Source of the DNA: Acanthochlamys bracteata
Lineage: Eukaryota; Streptophyta; Magnoliopsida; Pandanales; Velloziaceae
Assembly: GCA_019914995.1 (NCBI GenBank)
Contig: CM034126.1
Coordinates: forward strand, 6,453,001 to 6,517,000
Direction of reading: 5' to 3'
DNA: 64,000 bases
The notes beneath the pieces were generated by a model. That model had not been told where the DNA came from, ran no database searches, and saw only the letters and a list, made by a program, of their open reading frames with translations. This document shows positions 12,753 through 25,187 of the stretch, piece after piece. Each line of letters begins with the position of its first letter. The stretch's first letter is position 1. The translations under genes were made by a program, and so were the position numbers.

Positions 12753-13732
12753 GAGCGCGTTAATCAGTGTTTTAAAACCCAACCCGACCCGGTCGGATCG
12801 ACCCGAAACCCGGCAAGATTTCGGGTTGGGTGAGCAGCATAACCCGGTATGCAACAAATCCGATAAAACCCGATCGACCCGACCGGTTTTTGAATAATCC
12901 GGTGACCCGGTATAACGGATTGACCCAGTATGATTATTAAAAAAATAAAATATTAAAATATGATCGCTCTTTGAGTTATTTTATTGCTTCGAATTATTTT
13001 TGTTAAGTTTTTAACCCTCCATCTCCCTAACCGGTTAATTCATTTTTTTGCTGTCGTTCTCGGCGCCGATCATTGCTACTGCTACCACGCTCTATTGATC
13101 GTCGTCGAACCATCTCTACTTTGCTGATCCTTACTATAGATATAAGGCGACAAGTAGTTATATATAATTACATATAACGTAGCTAATTTGTAATGTCTAA
13201 AATATTGAGATTTTTTTATATTTTGGACTTTTTGGTTATTATCTTGATTCTTGAAAACTATTGCTTCAAAAATGAAAGATGTAACTTTAAAAAATATATT
13301 TAATATAAATGTATATAATCATGTTTTAAAAAAATTTTAAAGAGCTGCTACAATAAGTATTATATAATATATATACTATATTTATAATATTGATATTTAT
13401 TTAATAAACCCGATTTGACCTAGTGGGTCAACCCGGTGACCCGGTGAGTTAACCGGTAACCCGATAATATTCCGGGTCAACCACCGGGTTGGTTTTAACA
13501 ACACTGGCGTTAACCAACCCTTAAACTTCACTTTTCAAACTCATTTTTAATATAAAATAAATAAATAATTTAAAATAAATAATTTTTATCAATAAAAGAA
13601 TTTTTAAATTTTATTTTTAAAACTTACTATTAATACAACATTTATAAAAAAAATTATATTTGTTAAATATTTTTAACTTCATTTTTTAAACTCACTTTTA
13701 AAAAAGTAAATTTATCTTAAGGTAAACACACC
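12753..13732. mobile_element. Tourist-like MITE split by a hAT MITE
   Basis: The outer ends GCGCGTTAACC (12754-12760 continuing at 13507) and, reverse-complemented, GGTGTGTTTACC form an inverted repeat, with TCA before and TTA after as a weak 3-bp duplication. Removing the inner element (12765-13506) and one copy of its target duplication leaves about 230 bp, much like other small Tourist-like MITEs here. Confidence 0.4.
12765..13506. mobile_element. hAT-type MITE, CAGTGTTTTAAAACC family
   Basis: 742 bp with 8-bp flanks GCGTTAAT (12757-12764) and GCGTTAAC (13507-13514). Termini CAGTGTTTTAAAACCCAACC and, reverse-complemented from the right, CAGTGTTGTTAAAACCAACC form an inverted repeat of about 20 bp. 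Subterminal ACCCGG / CCGGGTCAACC motifs repeat at both ends. Non-coding. A partial relative (ATCCGGCTATCG / GGGTCAGGGG) lies near 43675-43760. Confidence 0.8.
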
Positions 13733-13881
13733 TTAAGTGACCTAGGGTGTGTTTCAATCCAACGGAACTCCAGTTTCTCCCGCATGATTTGAAGTTCCGG
13801 TGAGTTCAAGTGTTTTAATTGCATATGGATCTGAAAAGTATAGTTTCTCATTACTGTACCTAGTTCTCCGTCGAACTCTAA

Positions 13882-14623
13882 GAGTATGTTTGGATTCATA
13901 GGTAAGAAATAAGAGTAAGAGTACGGATAAGAAAAATAATAAGAGAACGGATAGCAAAGGATAGTTAATTGATCTTACGATGTTTGGATATATGGTAAAG
14001 ATAATAAATTAACTATATTTAAATAGATGGATAGATAAATGAATATTGGAAGTAACTTTTTATAAAAGACTCAGAAGCCCTTCTTATTTATATTAATATT
14101 ACTTTATTTAAAATAATTTTAACTAATTTAATAATATAATTTTAAATAAAATTTATTAGTATAACTTTTAAATTAATTTTTAATATTAATATAAAATTAT
14201 ATTAATTATTAAATATAAAAAATAATTATATAATTATATTATTTTCTCTACCAATTAAAAATTAAACAAAATTAAATAAATAAAAAAATTAAATTATTAT
14301 AATAAAAAAGAATATGTATTAATTTAAAAATATTAACTAAAAATAAATATGAATTAAAATTTTATATTAAATTAATTAAATATTAAATTAGATAAAAGTT
14401 AAATAAGTAAAAGAATAAAAGGGGAAGCAAAATTGCTTCCCCTTGTGTCACCATGTGTACCCACCGATTTGGTAGGTACATATTTAACCATAGAATAGTG
14501 AAGATGATGGGTAACAATTTCCCATCACTTCCTTTAATGAAAACTTAACAAATATGGATAGGGATGAGAAATCTATTAACTTCACCATCACTCCCCATGC
14601 CTATCCATAATCCAAACGGAGCG
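13882..14623 (+). mobile_element. Tourist-like MITE (PIF/Harbinger), copy 1
   Basis: 742 bp between TAA (13879-13881) and TAA (14624-14626). Ends GAGTATGTTTGGATTCATA and, reverse-complemented, CGCTCCGTTTGGATTATGG share a GTTTGGATT core. Same family and orientation as 17676-18303 and 23465-24202. The TWA duplication and GTTTGG ends point to PIF/Harbinger. Non-coding, very AT-rich core. Confidence 0.75.
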
Positions 14624-14626
14624 TAA

Positions 14627-16221
14627 ATGTTCATCTTCGCTTCTACTTCCAGTAGTGGATGTGGTCTTTATTCTTCGTCGTTGTATAGATTCAATGCTCG
14701 TAGGTCACCGATGACGAATTCGCTTGTGATAATCGATACTGTGTAAGGAGAATGGGTAAAGCAAGCGCTCACAGCTCTCAGAGGCCTTCTTCTCACCAAT
14801 AATGCCAACGTGCCGCTTTCTAACCGTAGTCGAGCAAATTATCATTGTCAATCGACGATCTATAATCCATTACAGATCTCGCTTTGTAGGTTCGTTAAAT
14901 TCTTCAAAAGAATTCAAGTTTCGCCATCAACGACTGAAGGCGAAGTTCAGGAGGAAGGAAGAACGTTTTTTTTTTTGTGAACGAAATGAATTCGGACGGA
15001 TTAGGAGAACAGTCTGTCGACTGTAACATATAAAACTTTTTCTAAAGGAGAATTCCTCTCAGACTTGGGACACTAGAACAACACTAAAAAGAATCATCTA
15101 ACACTAATAAAATCATTAAAATTTTCTATTATAAGAACTAAATTCATATCAATTCACTATCTAAATTTCTAACTGTGCTTTATTTGGAATGGTGTGATTG
15201 AGGTTCTGTATTGTTTGCAGTGGTGTGTGTTGCGTTTCGTTTGCTTGCGGTAGCGTTTTCTGTTCGTCATCGTTGTCATCGTCTTTCGTTTGTATTGTTC
15301 GTCGTTCGGGTGATTCCGTTCATTTGTTTATTTATGTTTTGGTTTTATTTGTACTTTGAATTATGGTTGTTGATTTTCATATGTTCACTAATCCAAAGGC
15401 TGGCTTATATAATATAAGTTTTATATATTTTATGACATTTAGTACTATAATATTAATTTTTATATTTTGTTATACTATATTATAAATATTATATTTAAAT
15501 TTGTAATTTATATTATTATTATTAAAAGATTATATTTTTTATATGACAAATTTATTATATAAGATATAAGTACTTTCTTAATTGAGCATATTATACAATT
15601 ATTAAATTTTATATGTAAAATATGCTTCAATCTTATATAAATAAATAATTAGCAAAATTTATTATTTTTAATTTTTTTTATTTATAAATAGTATATATTA
15701 CTTTTAACTTAATTTAGTTCTCACTTTAAATAAATTGAAATACAAAAATTGAACTTCACTTCCATCTCACTTTCAAAAACAATTGAAACATAAAATTTGA
15801 ACTATATTTCTAACCTACTTCAAAAATTAATTGAAACACAAAAAATAAACTCCACTTTCAACTCATTTTTTAAGAGATTTTACTTCATACTTTTTACTTT
15901 TACGAAACTCAGTTACGAGTATTTAAAACATGCACCAACATAACTCACAGTATCCGACTCTTGAACTCATTTCGAAATGTGTTATGTGCGAAAGAACGTC
16001 TTTTTTACCATTATGCGTATGTAAATTTGTATACCATAGATAGCAACTACTAATAGAACTTCTACATCATTAATAATCAAAATCTAAAATGAAAATGAAC
16101 AATCTATAAAAAGTTGAGGTCTCACATCTTCTAAGTCCAACTAAGGCTCTCATACTTTTTGGAGGGCAGGGGCATAGATGCGTAACCTGCCCCTATTTAT
16201 TTAGGTTTTTATAATATACAG
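14627..16221. other. non-coding stretch, nothing recognised
   Basis: Contains a less AT-rich part (about 14640-15400) with short open frames, one running 14802-15026, that match no family I know and show no convincing splice pattern. The remainder is AT-rich. I do not call a gene here. Confidence 0.4.
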
Positions 16222-16478
16222 GGAGCATTTTGGAGTGTTTCTAAAATAAAATTTTTCTAAAGCAGAAAATATTTTTATCCAAATTCGAAATACAAGCTCT
16301 AATTTTTACCTCAAAAAAATAATAAAAATAAACAATAACAAGATCTTACAACGTATAATTTGTCTATACTTTCTAAAATTTTAAATAAAACTTAAAAAAT
16401 ATTAAAGAAAGTTTATTAGAAAATATAAAATTAAATAGAGATTTTGAAATGGAGAGAAAAGCAGTGCCAAACATCTGC
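16222..16478. mobile_element. short AT-rich MITE (GTTTGG/AAGCAC family)
   Basis: About 257 bp starting GAGCATTTTGGAGTG and ending AGTGCCAAACATC; the ends are imperfect inverted repeats. It belongs to a family of short AT-rich elements with CGTTTGGTAGTGCTTAT-like ends seen also near 24236-24457, 37394-37632, 38606-38849, 43255-43468, 48441-48692 and 62257-62476. It abuts the left limit of the homology shared by units A, B and C. Confidence 0.45.
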
Positions 16479-16639
16479 ACAGAATCATTACATAAGCCAA
16501 AAATAGCAATATTAAAGTGCAACCAAATGTCCTATTTAAAGTTCTGAAAAGATTTAGAAAAAGAAAGAATAATGCTAATTTACTTATTTATGTTTTTTAT
16601 TATACCCTATCTCACCATAAGGAAATTTGAATAATATCT

Positions 16640-16905
16640 TTATGTACATAATGCTTAAAATTGTGGTCGCTAGTTTCTTACGAACAACAACCGTTTGATC
16701 TGATCACTAATAATTGAACAGCTACGGTCGCTTTTGTTTGAAGAATTAGCGACTGTTTATGTGTACCAATAGTTAAAGGCTTCAGCGACTAGTTTAACGT
16801 GACTGATTAGGCGACCGTTATTTTACGGTCGCTAAAGTCTTTAGCGATCATTATCAATTTTAAGCGACATGCATTTGTGGTCGCTATTGGTGTTCTCTTT
16901 TGTAG
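16640..16905. mobile_element. CACTA-type transposon end fragment
   Basis: The right boundary CTTTTGTAGTG is the complement of the CACTACAAAAG terminus of plant CACTA (En/Spm) elements. Inside are inverted and direct GCGACC/GGTCGC motifs (for example ACGGTCGCTTTTG, GGCGACCGTTATTTTACGGTCGC) typical of subterminal repeats. No matching left CACTA end is present, so it is truncated. Unit C has the ancestral sequence instead (about 60510-60560). Confidence 0.6.
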
Positions 16906-17675
16906 TGTCTTTTGAAGAATCAAGCGAGCATGTCAGGACTTTTTTTCTGTAATGCTTTTCAGAATAACTACTTAAATAGCAGTGACTTCAAAATTTTCTC
17001 GTTTTCAATGGGTTATCCAATACAAAATGCTCTGTGGATTTTGTTCTTGATTAACTATTATAAGGGACACCCCTTTCAAGTATTTATTTTTTTCTAGTAC
17101 AGCTTTTTAAAAGTTCGTGGTTTATATACTCAGTTCTTTCAAAATAGGATTTTGGTCTGAAAATGGATATTCTTGTTTAATATGGTTTTCATGAAAATAA
17201 GTGATTACGAAATGTTTTGTAAAGGTGCTACCAAAAGGAATTACTTTGGCAGAAATTGATTTACAAGAGAAGGAATAAAGAAAAGGTAACATTTAGTTGG
17301 GTTTTCTGCTCTATACAGATTCCACAAATTACTAGCTTCCCCAAGATTTAATTCATCAATACATAAAATGATTATTAGTAAACAATGATGCAATTATGGA
17401 GGCTTTTCTTGTACCTTAGAGCTAGAATCTCCTCTGTTACTTGGAATTTTTGGGCCTCAGTTTGCTAAGGGTGCAGAAGTATAAGAAATTAGTGGCAGTA
17501 TGTTTAAATATATTTATTTTCTCTCTGGCTTATAGAAGGCAACAATTATGCAAGAAAATTGATGAAAAGACGAATATGTTTAAGGAAAAAAAGAAGGCTT
17601 CTTTTGCATTTCTTGCTTTAAAATAAAAAAGAGTTTGTCACCCCATACAGCAAGGTTTGAGCAAACCAAAACTAA

Positions 17676-18303
17676 GCGTATGTTTGGATACATTGTTAAG
17701 AAATAAAAGTAAGAGAATAGATTGAAAAAATAATTAGAAAACGGATAAAAAATGATAATTATTTAATTTTACAATATTTGAATATATAGTAAGAGTAACG
17801 AATTAACTATATTTGGATAGATAGATAACTGAATAAGTAAAGAAAGTAAATATTTTATAAAAAAGCTTAAACGCCCCTTTTATTTATATTAATCTAATAT
17901 TTATTAATATAACTTTAAATTAATTTAAGTAATATAATTTAAACTAATTTTATTAATATAACTTTTAGATTAATTAAACTTAAATAAATATAAAAATTAT
18001 AAATTATATAATAAAAATAACATATATTGATTAAAATAAATATTTAATTTAAAAATATCTAATAAAATAAATATTAAATAACTAAAATTAAAAAAATAAA
18101 AAGATAAAAGGAGAAGTAAATTTATTTTCCTATTTGTCACCATATATACCTAATAATTTGGTGGGTACATAATTCACTATGAAATATGGTGAAGGATTCT
18201 TCTTTCTTTCTATTAATGAAAATAAAACAAACATAGATACACATAAAAATTGCTTTATTTTTACCATGCCTTCTCATATGTACCTACAATACAAACAATG
18301 CAT
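17676..18303 (+). mobile_element. Tourist-like MITE, copy 2 (unit A only)
   Basis: About 628 bp between TAA (17673-17675) and TAA (18304-18306), starting GCGTATGTTTGGATAC. Units B and C have an uninterrupted sequence at the same place (C: AAACCAAAACGAAAGAGG near 61425), so the insertion postdates the split of A from the B/C ancestor. Confidence 0.75.
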
Positions 18304-19370
18304 TAAAGGGGGAAAAGACAAAGGTATTGTAATCTGACAAAAGCTAAGAGCAACTGTCATTATCTTATCTAAGAAGTAAGAACAAGCATGGCAATTGTAT
18401 TTTAAAATTTAACCCTGTGCGCTGTCTCGAAGCTCCGCAACACTAGACGTCAGCTTAAATATCGAATTCTTAGTTGCTTCTTCCATTCTGCTTAGTGACA
18501 AGTTCAACCAACCTGTGGCCAGCGACTTCTTCCGTTGATGCTATAGACCTATTATGTGAAAAATTAAAAGAAATAGATGGATTTAGCAATATGTTGTATT
18601 TGAAAGGGTCAGTCAGATTATGTATTAGAAGGAAATGATGAATCTTCAGTTACTTCACCCCCTTGGCTAGTTAGATAAATGTGGATGGTTTCGTTATTGA
18701 AAGGAATCCACCAGCTTCGACCAATGTTTAGAAAGTAAAAGTCTCCTGATAATTGATGTCACGGTGAAGCAAGAATAAAATGGACACGGATCAGTCGGTT
18801 CAGATCCATTCGCTAAAGATTTTTCAGACAAAGTCAACTAATTTCACCCTCAGCTACGTTCTTATATTGCATAGGCAGGATATCACCCAGCCAACTGCTG
18901 TGAGTCGACGTACAAGACTACATCAAGAATTATGCAAAGGGCATGATGCTGAGTGATTAAGAGTTTTAACATCACTGTAGGGTTGCAAACCAGATATTCT
19001 AAGAGTCTTGTACAACACTACCTGGTGTAGTTAATAATATGCTTGAAAAGAACACTATGAATTTCAAGGCAGCAGATCCTTGATAGACAAGATAGAAAAT
19101 ATGTTGGACTTTTCAGGTATTGGCTTACATTTCCCAATGAAGATATTACGTCAGAATATCAGATAACTCCGAATATGATACTGGGTAGCCACTTTATTAA
19201 GTTGGAAAAATTACAGCATGGCTGTGATAGCATTTGAATCAGTGAAAAGGATGAAAAATATTTGCATTAAAGGATGATAATGCTATATTTTGTTTACCAC
19301 CTCCAGTTTATTGGATAGTAAAAAACGTGTAGGCCCGAAACATCAATCAGGTCAAAGCTAATAACGTGCT

Positions 19371-19378
19371 TATAAATA
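19371..19378 (+). promoter_or_regulatory. TATA box of RLK A
   Basis: TATAAATA 53 bases before the start codon. The same box at nearly the same distance is kept in C (62889-62896) and B (38200-38193, minus), within conserved flanking sequence. Confidence 0.75.
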
Positions 19379-19423
19379 CCACATTATCCACCATGAAATC
19401 CATATAAGCCTTCCTATTAAGCC

Positions 19424-22400
19424 ATGGAGTTCAGTTTCATTCCCAAACTTGCCTCCCTCCTACTGCATTCATTAGTCTTCTTCTTGCTTGTTTCGAGGAC
19501 GGTAGCCACATCTTCCCTCGACACCCAGGTTAGAGCCCTCCTACAATGGAAGTCCTCCTTAGCTACCCAAGACCACCTCTCTTCATGGACCCCCAAAACA
19601 CACCCATGCAATTGGACTGGCATAACGTGCAGGACCAGACTGCATAGCCGTAAACCAACCATAACTAGAATCAATCTATACAACATGGGACTTATTGGAA
19701 GACTAGATATGCTAAACTTTTCCTCTTTGCCATCCCTCAGGAGCCTAAACCTTAGCTATAACTATATCCAAGGCTCAATACCTGCAACTATTGCCAATCT
19801 ATCTCGTTTGACCTCATTGGACCTCAACACCAACAAATTGACCGGCGGAATTCCATCGTCTATTGGTTTTCTAACAAGTCTTCATTTCTTGGGCCTGGCA
19901 GACAACCAACTAACAGGGCCGATGCCTTCCACTATGTCTAACTTGTCTAGGCTCATTACTTTAAACCTAACCCATAATAGTCTTTCGGGCACTATCCCTG
20001 AATTAGGCATGCTTAGAAATATAAAGACAATAGACATCGCCTGGAATAATTTCACAGGGCCAATCCCTAGTACTTTGGGGAACTTGTCCAACCTTCATGT
20101 GTTATACATCGGGAACAACAACTACACTCCTGGTCCAATTCCTCATGAAATAGGAAAGTTAGTGAACCTTAATGTGTTAGACATCGCGAAAAGCTATTTA
20201 ATCGGTCCATTCCCCACCCTAGTACTAAACATGACAAAGCTTTATAAATTATACCTCTATCAAAATCAACTCAGAGGCTCACTCCCTCATGATATAGGGA
20301 ACCTTGGAGAACTGTTTGCGTTTTCGGTTGGCGGGAACTATTTGTCAGGTCCTGTTCCCTTCTCTTTGGGAAACCTGACGAATCTTATATTTTTGAACCT
20401 TTGGAGCAATCAACTCAGTGGCACGATTCCTAGTGAAATAGGAAACCTTCAACAATTGAATTACCTACTGATCAGCACAAACCATCTAGAAGGCTCTATT
20501 CCTTCAAGCTTAGGGAACTTGACAAGGATCCGCATCTTGTATATTCAGGACAATCAACTCAACGGACACCTTCCTTCAAGACTAGGAAACCTGCCACAGC
20601 TTCAGGACCTTTCACTATATTATAACCTTTTAGCCGGTCCTATTCCTAGATCATTTGGGAATCTAAAACAACTAGTAGATCTACGGTTGTTTGAAAATAG
20701 CCTATCTGGATATTTGCCTGATGAATTGGCAAATTTGACACATCTTGAGTTCCTTGATTTGGCCGCTAATAATTTTTCAGGACATATTCCACCAGACATA
20801 TTTAGAGGAGGAGCACTACAGCATCTCCAAACAAGTGTGAATGATTTCTACGGACCTCTACCAACAAGCATAAAGAATTGCACAAACCTAACCGTGCTAG
20901 CAGTTGCTACTTGTCATTTTAGTGGAAGAATATCAGAAACCTTTGGTGTGCACCCCAAACTTAGATACCTAAATTTGGGATTCAACCAACTATCCGGGCA
21001 GATACCACCTTTTTGGAGTAAATATTCCAACTTAACTATTCTTGACATCTCCAATAACATGCTCAATGGAGCAATACCACCGGAATTTGGACAGCTGAAT
21101 CAACTACGGTCACTTGACCTCTCTTCCAATCATTTATTTGGTGAAATTCCAAACTCTTTTGGCCAGTTAAAAAATCTTTACAAATTAAATGTGAGCAAGA
21201 ACCAACTTCAGGGAGAATTGCCGAAAGAGCTGAAGGGTCTCTCTAATCTAGAGGTACTAGATCTATCTGCAAACAACCTAACAGGAAAGTTACCTGAAGA
21301 ATTAGGCAATTGCTTCAAAATTCATCTCTTAAAGCTAAGTAACAACAACTTCAATGGACGAATCCCCGCCAGGGTTGGCAATCTCCAATACTTGCAAGAG
21401 CTCCTGGATCTAAGCCACAACTCCTTGTCAGGAGTTATACCTTCTGAACTAGGCAAACTGGCAATGTTACAAAATTTAAATCTCTCTTTCAATCAGCTAT
21501 CTGGTCAAATTCCAACCTCATTTCAAGATATGATCAGCTTGACATCTGCCGACTTATCATACAATTACTTAGAAGGAATAGTTCCAGACAATATGTTCTT
21601 TAAGAATGCTCCTTACAAATGGTTCATTGGTAACAAGGGGTTATGTGGTAGTGTAAGTGGTTTGCCTTCATGCTTTCCATCTCCAAGAAAAGTGCACGGC
21701 CATAAGCACCACAAGGTTCTGACTATTATTGCTCCTATATGTTCTTTGTCTCCAGTATTTATACTACTTGGAGTTGTATTCTTCTTGAAGAGGCATCATG
21801 ACAAGAACAGAAAGGAAGACGAAGGTCTATTCTTGATGTGGAATTTTGATGGTAAAGCCAAATATAAAGATATCATCGATGCATTAGAAGATTTTGATGA
21901 AAAATATTGCATTGGCAACGGAACGTATGGACATGTGTATAAGGCAGTGCTATCGCCAAATAAAGCCTTTGCTATAAAGCGAATTCAAGATGGAGCAAGT
22001 GAAATGCCAGACTCAAGACTTTTTCACAATGAGGTACGTGCACTAGCCAATATACGACATCGTAATATAGTGAAACTGTATGGCTATTGCTACAACAACC
22101 AACACAAGTTTTTGATATATGAGTTCATGGAGAATGGATGTTTAGCGAGCAAGCTCACACAAAATGAAGCATTAGAGATAGATTGGGGCAAAAGAATTAG
22201 AATCATAAGAGATGTTGCCAATGCTCTATCATACATGCACCACGACTGCAACCCACCTTTGGTCCATCGTGATATTACAAGTAATAACATTTTGTTGGAT
22301 GGAGAATTCAGAGCATGCGTTTCAGATTTTGGGATAGCTAGATTGTTAAAACCAGATTCATCGAACTGGACTTTGCTTGCTGGTACAAGAGGATACATTG

Positions 22401-23266
22401 CACCAGGTAAACTTCCTTCCTTAATTTATATACATTAAATAATTTACAAGATCAGTTACTTTGTCTTAGCTTTCCTTCTTAGTAGCGTTTGTTAGTAGAA
22501 TTTTGAAAGAGACTTTTAATTTTTTGAAGTTTTTATAAATGAAATGCTATTAGAATTTTTGCTATAGAAATGGAGACCATATAGGTACCTACTTGGCATT
22601 TAAACATCCTTTGAAGCCCAACTTTTGTATAACCACTATATAGATATATAGATATTTGTCGTCTTATATTTTGTAAAAATATCAAGATTAGGAACAGTAA
22701 TTACTATGTGGATGTAAATTTAGGTCGACAGAGTATACTTTAGTATATAATTAATTCGAATAACAAGGTGATCATGATGGGTAACATCAGTTTTGATATC
22801 AGGTACTTTTCTGCACTTTAGAAGTTAATGCAGCGTCCTCAAATACATGAATGCAGCAAACAACTCTGAGCTTTCCTATAATTTTATGTGTAATCTCCTC
22901 TTCATTATAATTTCTGCAGAGCATGCCTATACATTAGCTGTGACAGAGAAATCGGATGTATATAGTTTTGGAGTAATCTGCTTGGAGGTCGTACATGGAA
23001 AGCATCCAGAATTCATTTCTGAAATATCCTCTTCTGGTGGTGGAAACATATTGCTCCTGGAATTTCTAGATGACAGACTACCAATTCCAGAGTTAGAAAT
23101 TGCAAAAGCGATTACTAGAATTGTTATGGTCGCATTAGCATGTGTGAAGGAGAGGCCCGAATCACGTCCAACAATGCAATCTATTGCTCAACAGTTATCT
23201 TCTTCTAAGTTTTCACATTCCGTCCAATCTGTGGACACTCTCAGGTTATCAGATCTAACGCACTAG
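19424..23266 (+). CDS. LRR receptor-like kinase A (complete, two exons)
   Basis: Exons 19424-22406 and 22920-23266 join in frame to 1109 residues. Residues 1-29 form a signal peptide; an LRR N-terminal cap (ALLQWKSS, CNWTGITC) follows, then about 26 plant-type LRRs to about residue 730, a membrane segment at about 765-788 and a basic stop-transfer (KRHH). The kinase has its P-loop at 831-838 (GNGTYGHV), Lys852, HRD at 948-950 and DFG from 968, so it looks catalytically competent and RD-type. The family (At1g35710/MIK2-like, LRR-XII in my reading) acts at the plasma membrane as ligand receptor; the ligand cannot be inferred here. The ATG at 19424 starts the signal peptide and is conserved in B and C. 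Direct reading-through of the intron stops at 22436-22438. Confidence 0.93.
22407..22919 (+). other. intron of RLK A
   Basis: Starts GTAAAC and ends TTTCTGCAG. It splits the codon of the APE-motif Glu (CCA-G / AG-CAT), giving GYIAPEHAYT. Unit B keeps an intron at the identical place (35802-35299, minus). The 513-bp intron is AT-rich with no element I recognise. Confidence 0.92.
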
Positions 23267-23322
23267 TAACTCCATGAGAAGAAGTTGGAATGTTTGTGTA
23301 CATAATTGTGTAGCATATTACT

Positions 23323-23328
23323 AATAAA
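23323..23328 (+). terminator. candidate polyadenylation signal of RLK A
   Basis: AATAAA 57 bases after the stop codon, followed by TG-rich sequence. Plant signals are loose, so this is suggestive only. Confidence 0.45.
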
Positions 23329-23464
23329 GCTTGCAAAAGCGTAGTTTATTTGTTTTGATATATAAGGCTTGATTCCTGTAAAGTAAATTCTATTGCAGCA
23401 ATGACTGAATGATACTATTTTTCCGGAACAATTTATTGCCGTAAGTAAGTGATAAGCCCTTTTA

Positions 23465-24202
23465 GAGTATGTTTGGATTCATAAGTAAAAAATAAAAGTA
23501 AGAGTACGAATAGAAAAAATAATAAAAGGACGGATAAAAAATGATAGTTAACTGATTTTACGATGTTTGGATATATGGTAAAGATAATAAATTAACAATA
23601 TTTGGATAGATGGATAAATAAATAATAAGTATTGGAAGTAAATTTTTTATAAAAAACTCAAATACCCTTTTTATTTATATTAATATTACTTTATTTAAAA
23701 TAATTTTAACTAATTTATTAATATAATTTAAAATAAAATTTATAACTTTTAAATTAATTTTTAATATTAAAATAAAATTATATTAATTATTAAATATAAA
23801 AAATAATTATATAATTATATTATTTTTCTACTAATTTTAAATTAAATAAATAAAATAAATAAAAAAGTTAAATTATTATAATAAAAAATAACATGTATTA
23901 ATTTAAAAATATTAATTAAAAATAAATATGAATTAAAATTTTATATTAAATTAATTAAATATTAAATTAGATAAAAGTTAAATAAGTAAAAAAATAAAAA
24001 GGGAAGCAAAATTTCTTCCTCTTGTGTCATCATGTGTACGCACCAATTTGGTGGGTACACATTTAACTCTAGAATAGTGAAGATGATGGGTAACAATTTC
24101 TCATCACTTTCTTTAATGAAAACTTAACAAATATGGATAGGAATAGAAAATCTGTTAACTTCACCATCACTCCTCATGCCTATTCATAATCCAAACGGAG
24201 CG
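23465..24202 (+). mobile_element. Tourist-like MITE, copy 3
   Basis: 738 bp between TTA (23462-23464) and TTA (24203-24205). Closely similar to 13882-14623 and in the same orientation. It lies about 200 bp after the RLK A stop codon, close to its transcript end. Confidence 0.78.
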
Positions 24203-24235
24203 TTAAGTATCTAATTCAACCCTATCAAGCTTTAC

Positions 24236-24457
24236 GCGTTTGAGAAAGCTTAAAATTAAAAAACAAATTTTAATAATCATTTTGAAGCTTTTTGAGAAAC
24301 AAATTTGATTTTTTTATTTAAAAATATTTAAAAATATACATATAAATTTCTAACGTATAATCATCTATACTATTCAAATTAAAAAAATAAAATATTATAA
24401 AAAATTATTAAAAAATAAAATTTTGATAAACAACGATAAGCACCGTCAAATGACACC
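24236..24457. mobile_element. short AT-rich MITE (GTTTGG/AAGCAC family)
   Basis: Begins near GCGTTTGAGAAAGCTT and ends GATAAGCACCGTCAAATGAC. The flank after it (ACGTCGGATCTC... to about 24530) also resembles 30314-30380, so the two sites either share a larger repeat or are paralogous. Confidence 0.4.
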
Positions 24458-24626
24458 TACGTCGGATCTCTTTCTACTTTAGCACTTTATTGAATTTATT
24501 CTAAGCAAAAACGTTTTATGGATACGAAGACCTTTTGTAATTAATATGATGCCATTCAGATGATCATCAGGGAGTGCATGCAGCAAGTATCTTGGTGAAA
24601 GGTTTGTAACATACAGCAATTACAGT

Positions 24627-24685
24627 GCTGCCAGAGGAGCTACATACTAAAAGATAAAACAACTTTGATGGGAGAATTGACCGAC
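24627..24685 (+). pseudogene. possible LRR fragment of an RLK
   Basis: A short stretch reads like the LPEEL ... NNF(D/N)GRI portion of LRR 22-23 of RLK A, with a stop and small deletions between the two halves. It is short, so the match could be chance. Confidence 0.25.
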
Positions 24686-24824
24686 TTTATTTAATTGAGT
24701 ATAAACATTTATCGCTGCATACAAATCCAAAACTAAATAAATTAAACACCTCAACAATGAAGCAAGCATGAAACTAGAGAATTTAAAGAGAGAAGAGAAA
24801 ACCAAAAAAAATAATCCGCAGACG

Positions 24825-25041
24825 TGATAAGGATGTTTGATTTCTTCCTATATTTGGAGTACTTAATTTAGAAAGATTTTATTTAGAAAGATTAGATTTT
24901 ATTTTATTTTAAAAATATTTGATTTGGATTGATTTTAGAAAGATTAGATTTTATGAATATTTAACTTTTGGAAACTTTGAGTATATATATATGTGCTCAT
25001 ATCAATAAAAAAAATCAAGTCATTGAGTATAATTCTCTACA
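24825..25041 (+). repeat. 5' LTR of copia element 2
   Basis: TGATAAGGATGTTTGA to TTCTCTACA; contains TATATATATATG about 60 bp before its end as a possible core promoter. Confidence 0.92.
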
Positions 25042-25187
25042 TGGTACCAGAGCCACTATTGCTCTAACGAGCTTCATCTCTTCTCAAAATTTTTTTTCTA
25101 GCTCAGTAGTTTTAAATACTTTCAATAGCCACTATCTCTACATTATCTAGTAATTCTTCTATCATTACTCAAGACTTCAATCAATAA

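Larger units (their letters stand above)
16485..19423 (+). repeat. unit A upstream region (paralogous to B and C)
   Basis: From about 16485 (TTACATAAGCCAAAAATAGC) the sequence matches, with indels, the DNA upstream of RLK C (about 60360-62941) and, reversed, upstream of RLK B. Differences include a CACTA-like fragment and a Tourist-like MITE present only here. The region is non-coding; short open frames at 16912-17097 and 17441-17626 lie in this duplicated DNA and are not conserved as proteins. Confidence 0.75.

Noticed and set aside
19393-19407. Four-codon upstream frame before RLK A as a regulatory uORF
   Set aside because: It is about 22 bases from the TATA box, so it is probably upstream of the transcript start.
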